Assembly: GCA_024639415.1 (NCBI GenBank) | Contig: JAHEIK010000118.1 | Location: 1 to 9,494 of the forward strand | Length of the DNA stretch: 9,494 nucleotides | Reading direction: 5' to 3' | From: Planctomycetota bacterium | Lineage (GTDB): Bacteria > Planctomycetota > PLA2 > JAEUHO01 | Part shown: piece after piece, positions 6,892 to 9,494 of the stretch | Numbering within the stretch: position 1 is the first letter of the stretch | Layout of the letters: each line of letters begins with the position of its first letter | The notes under the pieces: model-generated | Databases searched by the model: none | Told to the model about the DNA's origin: nothing | Seen by the model: only the letters and a program-made list of their open reading frames with translations | Translations under genes and position numbers: made by a program

Positions 6892-7784
6892 AGCAGCGGC
6901 CCCGCCCCCTGGCCCAGGAGGTCCTCTGCGCAGCGCCGCCCGATGTCGGCCGCTTCGCCGAGACCGCCTTCGCCGCGGGACTCGAAGCACTGCGTGCCGT
7001 CGAGCGAGCACATGCGCACGTGCAGGCGCACGCGACCGTCCTCGACGACGGCGTTCGCACCTACCGGTGCGTGGCAGCCGGCGCCGAGGGCGTGCAGTGC
7101 GGCGCGCTCCGCCGCGGTGCACGCTGCGGCCTTGACGTCGCGCAGCGGCGCGACGCACTCTTCCGCGCGCGCATCGTTCGCCCGGATCGTGTAGCCGAGG
7201 GCACCTTGGCCCGCCGCCGGGACACACACCTCGGGATCCAGGACCTGCGTGACGTTGCCGTCGAGGCCGAGACGGCGCAGGCCTGCGTAGGCAAGCACGA
7301 CGGCATCGACCTCACCCTCGCGCACCTTGCGCAGCCGCGTGTCGACGTTGCCGCGGATGCCGACGAAGTCGAGGTCTGGCCGTGCGCGCTTGAGCTGCGC
7401 AACCCGGCGCGGGCTGCCGGTGCCGACCCTGGCACCCGCCGGCAGCGTCTCCAGGGTCAAGCCGTCGCGAGCCACGATCGTGTCGCGCACGTCCTCGCGC
7501 ACGGGCACGCCCGCGAGCTGGATGCCCTCCTCGTCGCCCGCCGGAAGGTCCTTCAGACTGTGGACTGCGAGGTCGATGCGGTCGTCGAACAGCGCGCGGT
7601 GCAGCTCGACTGTGAACACGCCCACGCCGCCGAACTCGGCCAGCTCCGTGGTCTGGTCCTGGTCGCCGGTGCTCTTGATCCAGACGAGGGCCGTGCAGCA
7701 CTCGAGACGGCCGGCGGTCCACTCGGCCTGGGCCCGTGCGAGGTCACTCGCACGCGAACCGATGCGCAGCAGGGGTGTGTTCAC
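6879..7784 (-). CDS. hemC: Hydroxymethylbilane synthase (porphobilinogen deaminase)
   Basis: HemC joins four porphobilinogen units into hydroxymethylbilane on a covalently bound dipyrromethane cofactor in the cytoplasm. The protein has 301 residues, normal for the family. The N-terminus LRIGSRASDLARAQ matches LRIGTRxSxLAxxQ. The active-site aspartate is Asp79 in AVHSLKDLP. GTGSPRRVAQL and IRGNVDTRLRK carry the substrate-binding arginines. The cofactor cysteine is Cys237 in GAGCHAPVGANA. Both key residues sit 5 positions before E. coli Asp84 and Cys242, so there are no net internal indels between them. The loop usually rich in lysine (E. coli PLAKVGGKGLFVKEL) reads ELAEFGGVGVFTVEL, with no lysine. 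The start is GTG 7784, overlapping the xseA stop, with GAGGAG 5 nt upstream. Confidence 0.97.
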   Translation of the reverse strand: MNTPLLRIGSRASDLARAQAEWTAGRLECCTALVWIKSTGDQDQTTELAEFGGVGVFTVELHRALFDDRIDLAVHSLKDLPAGDEEGIQLAGVPVREDVRDTIVARDGLTLETLPAGARVGTGSPRRVAQLKRARPDLDFVGIRGNVDTRLRKVREGEVDAVVLAYAGLRRLGLDGNVTQVLDPEVCVPAAGQGALGYTIRANDARAEECVAPLRDVKAAACTAAERAALHALGAGCHAPVGANAVVEDGRVRLHVRMCSLDGTQCFESRGEGGLGEAADIGRRCAEDLLGQGAGPLLETE

Positions 7785-7795
7785 GGCATCTCCTC
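7781..7795 (-). promoter_or_regulatory. xseA/hemC coupling site: ribosome binding site plus GTGA overlap
   Basis: On the minus strand GAGGAG (7795-7790), which encodes glutamates near the XseA C-terminus, is followed 5 nt later by GTG (7784-7782). That GTG shares bases with the xseA TGA (7783-7781). It sets the hemC start and suggests translational coupling. Confidence 0.8.
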
Positions 7796-9178
7796 TTCGG
7801 CGCTCGGATCGACCGCCTCCACGCGACTGTCGATCGCGCCGTCGCGCAGGCGCACCCGCAGGCGCTCACCCGGCACGATGTCGGCGGCCGAACGTACGAC
7901 GGCCCCCTCGCTTCCGGAAGTCTCGATGCGGCGCGCGATCGCATAGCCCCGGCCGAGCACGGCCAGCGGCGACAGCGCCCGCAGGCGATCCTCGAACGCC
8001 GTCAGCCGGCGGTCCGAGCGCTCCCAGAGCAGCTTGGCGGCACGGTCCAGCTGGAGCCGGCCCTGCTGGGCCGCCTCCGTCGCGCGCTCCATCCGACGGC
8101 GGATGGGCGCTTCGAGCCGCTCGCCGAGGTCCTCGACCTGCGCCTTGCGGCGCGCGAGCTGCGCCGAGGGCGCGTTCGCCGCCAGCCGCTCGTGCAGCGA
8201 GTCCAGCGCCCGCCGCAGCGGGGCCGTCAAGGCACCGGCCTCGCGCAGGGCCGGCCGGTCGCCCAGGGCCTCGACGCGCTGCCACGCGCGCTCGAGGCGC
8301 ACGCGCATGCGATGCGCCAGGCGCGCGCGCTCCTGCTCGAGCACCTGCAGCAGCTCCGCGCGCACGGGCACGACGAGCTCACCGGCTTGGGACGGTGTAG
8401 GCGCACGCACGTCGGCGACGAGATCGGCGATCGTGGTGTCGGTCTCGTGGCCGACGGCGGACACCACGGGCGTGCGGCAGGCGTGGATCGCACGCGCCAC
8501 GACCTCTTCGTTGAACGCCCAGAGGTCTTCGAGCGAGCCACCGCCGCGGCCGACGATGATCACGTCGGCGCCTGACTGCGTGTCGGCACGCTGCAAGGCG
8601 GCGGCGACCTCGCGCGCCGAGCCCTCGCCCTGCACGCGCGTGGGCACGAGCAGGATGGCCACTCGCGGGAAGCGCCGCCGGATCACGGTCACCATGTCGC
8701 GCACGGCTGCACCGGTGCGGCTCGTGACGAGTGCGATGCGACGCGGCATGGATGGCAGCGCCTGCTTGCGCTCGTCATCGAAGAGCCCCTCGGCTGCGAG
8801 CTTCGCGCGCATCTGCTCGAAGGCGAGACGGAGCGCGCCTTCGCCCAGCGGCTCGAGCCGCCGGATGATCAGCTGATAGCGGCCGTGCGGTGGGTACACG
8901 TCGATGCCGCCGCGCACGAGCACCTCCTGCCCGTCCTCGGGCTGGAAGCGCAGGCGCGCCGCCGTCGTGCGCCAGATGACGGCCGGCAGCACCGCCTGGT
9001 CGTCCTTGAGCGTGAGGTAGACGTGGCCGGAGGCGGGACGCCGCGGCTGCGAGATCTCGCCCTGGACCCAGACGTCGCCGAACGTGGCGTCGAGGACGCC
9101 GCGGATCTCGCTCGTCAGTTCCCCGATCGTGAGGATCGCCGATCCGTCGGGTGCGGTGCGGGTGGCGCCCGCGGTCAC
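7781..9178 (-). CDS. xseA: Exodeoxyribonuclease VII large subunit
   Basis: XseA is the catalytic subunit of exonuclease VII, which degrades single-stranded DNA from both ends into oligonucleotides and acts in repair with several copies of small XseB. Of 465 residues, about 15-110 form the N-terminal OB fold (LTIGELTSEIRGVLDATFGDVWVQGEIS). The catalytic core runs from LPSMPRRIALVTSRTGAAVRDM (Asp161), through VGRGGGSLEDLWAFN (Arg211), to SAVGHETDTTIADLVAD (His244, Asp247) and APTPSQAGE. These residues correspond to E. coli Asp155, Arg205, His238 and Asp241, each shifted by six. The long Arg/Ala/Glu-rich helical region after about 265 is the coiled coil that binds XseB. LSPLAVLGRGYAIA is the typical C-terminal motif. 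The start GTG 9178 overlaps the upstream stop, with GAGGG 6 nt ahead. The open frame upstream to 9217 is inside ymdB. No xseB is adjacent. Confidence 0.97.
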   Translation of the reverse strand: MTAGATRTAPDGSAILTIGELTSEIRGVLDATFGDVWVQGEISQPRRPASGHVYLTLKDDQAVLPAVIWRTTAARLRFQPEDGQEVLVRGGIDVYPPHGRYQLIIRRLEPLGEGALRLAFEQMRAKLAAEGLFDDERKQALPSMPRRIALVTSRTGAAVRDMVTVIRRRFPRVAILLVPTRVQGEGSAREVAAALQRADTQSGADVIIVGRGGGSLEDLWAFNEEVVARAIHACRTPVVSAVGHETDTTIADLVADVRAPTPSQAGELVVPVRAELLQVLEQERARLAHRMRVRLERAWQRVEALGDRPALREAGALTAPLRRALDSLHERLAANAPSAQLARRKAQVEDLGERLEAPIRRRMERATEAAQQGRLQLDRAAKLLWERSDRRLTAFEDRLRALSPLAVLGRGYAIARRIETSGSEGAVVRSAADIVPGERLRVRLRDGAIDSRVEAVDPSAEEEMP

Positions 9179-9189
9179 TCGGCGCCCTC
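9175..9189 (-). promoter_or_regulatory. ymdB/xseA coupling site: ribosome binding site plus GTGA overlap
   Basis: On the minus strand GAGGG (9189-9185) lies 6 nt before GTG (9178-9176), which overlaps the TGA (9177-9175) of the upstream gene. It fixes the xseA start. The string CCGAGTGAC is shared with the hemC/hemD junction. Confidence 0.78.
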
Positions 9190-9494
9190 GGGCACCGGCA
9201 GCCACAGGCCTTCGCACGAGACGGCCTTGCCCGTCGACTCGTCGACCTCGACGTACACTGCGCCGAGACGCACGTCGCCACGCGCCACGGTGAAGGCCTC
9301 GTGCACGTTGAGGCGCATCTTCTTGAGCACCGCTTCCTTGATGCGGCCGATGACGCCGTCGTACGGCCCGGTCATGCCCGCGTCGGTGATGTAGGCGGTG
9401 CCCTGGGGGCGCACGATCGCGTCCGCGATCGGCACGTGCGTGTGTGAGCCGAAGACGAGCGCTGCGCGGCCGTCGAGGTACCAGGACAGGGCGA
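9175..9494 (-). CDS. ymdB: YmdB-family metallophosphoesterase, C-terminal part, cut by window edge
   Basis: The last 105 codons of a calcineurin-like phosphoesterase of the YmdB/TIGR00282 group are present. The family (about 260-275 residues) hydrolyses 2',3'-cyclic nucleotides and related cyclic nucleotides using a dimetal site. The visible part starts ALSWYLDGRAALVFGSHTHVPIAD, where the GSHTH histidines are metal ligands, matching GTHTHVPTAD in relatives. The family signature ITDAGMTGPYDGVIG follows about 14 residues later. The C-terminal region (RLNVHEAFTVARGDVRLGAVYVEVDESTG) is the usual closing beta segment. The N-terminal metal-binding half (the first Asp/His/Asn ligands) lies outside the window. 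It is the first visible gene of the ymdB-xseA-hemC-hemD-hemL operon and overlaps xseA by 4 nt. In Bacillus YmdB affects biofilm gene expression; nothing here shows that role. Confidence 0.92.
   Translation of the reverse strand, partial: ALSWYLDGRAALVFGSHTHVPIADAIVRPQGTAYITDAGMTGPYDGVIGRIKEAVLKKMRLNVHEAFTVARGDVRLGAVYVEVDESTGKAVSCEGLWLPVPEGAE

Noticed and set aside
5722..7194. 490-residue + strand frame opposite hemL, hemD and hemC
   Set aside because: It is antisense to three recognised enzymes and has no protein-family signal.
6883..7227. Upstream extension of the hemD frame
   Set aside because: The added residues are Arg-rich shadow sequence inside hemC. The GTG at 6882 has a good ribosome binding site and gives normal HemD length.
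1..9494. Search for CRISPR arrays, insertion sequences, att sites, tRNA/rRNA genes and defence-island genes
   Set aside because: No regular repeats, transposase motifs, terminal repeats or RNA-gene structures were seen. Apart from the TPR protein, the genes are metabolic or housekeeping.

Overview
The window is GC-rich, densely packed bacterial DNA. It holds six complete protein genes and two genes cut by the window edges. I see no RNA genes, mobile elements, CRISPR or integration signals. The organism uses the C5 (glutamate) route to heme, shown by HemL. It carries a WbpA-type nucleotide-sugar dehydrogenase of the kind that supplies surface polysaccharide, uses GTG starts freely, and has a large TPR protein that looks like a membrane-anchored TPR-CHAT protein. 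A GC-rich, probably Gram-negative lineage such as Planctomycetota, Myxococcota or Gemmatimonadota would fit, but the sequence alone does not fix the phylum.

Left part (1-4837). A TPR protein runs leftward off the window from about 1612. It is divergent from a rightward APH/SrkA-like small-molecule kinase (1663-2673), with at most 50 bp between the two starts. After a 117-bp gap with two possible stem-loops comes a nucleotide-sugar dehydrogenase (2791-4128), followed 25 bp later by a class I SAM methyltransferase (4154-4837). The last two probably share a transcript.

Right part (4854-9494). A leftward operon is transcribed in the order ymdB (partial), xseA, hemC, hemD, hemL. The first three junctions are all 4-nt GTGA stop/start overlaps with a Shine-Dalgarno inside the upstream gene. 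The fourth is a 10-bp gap whose ribosome binding site overlaps the hemD stop. HemC makes hydroxymethylbilane, HemD closes it to uroporphyrinogen III, and HemL makes the 5-aminolevulinate that feeds the pathway. Translation of the heme enzymes therefore appears tied to exonuclease VII and a YmdB-type phosphodiesterase. hemA, hemB and xseB are not in the window.

The methyltransferase and hemL converge with a 16-bp gap. A 26-bp perfect palindrome lies just inside the methyltransferase 3' end. Most of the window is conventional. The points worth a second look are the TPR-CHAT-like protein, the triple GTGA coupling, the palindrome, and substitutions at usually conserved positions in HemC and HemL.
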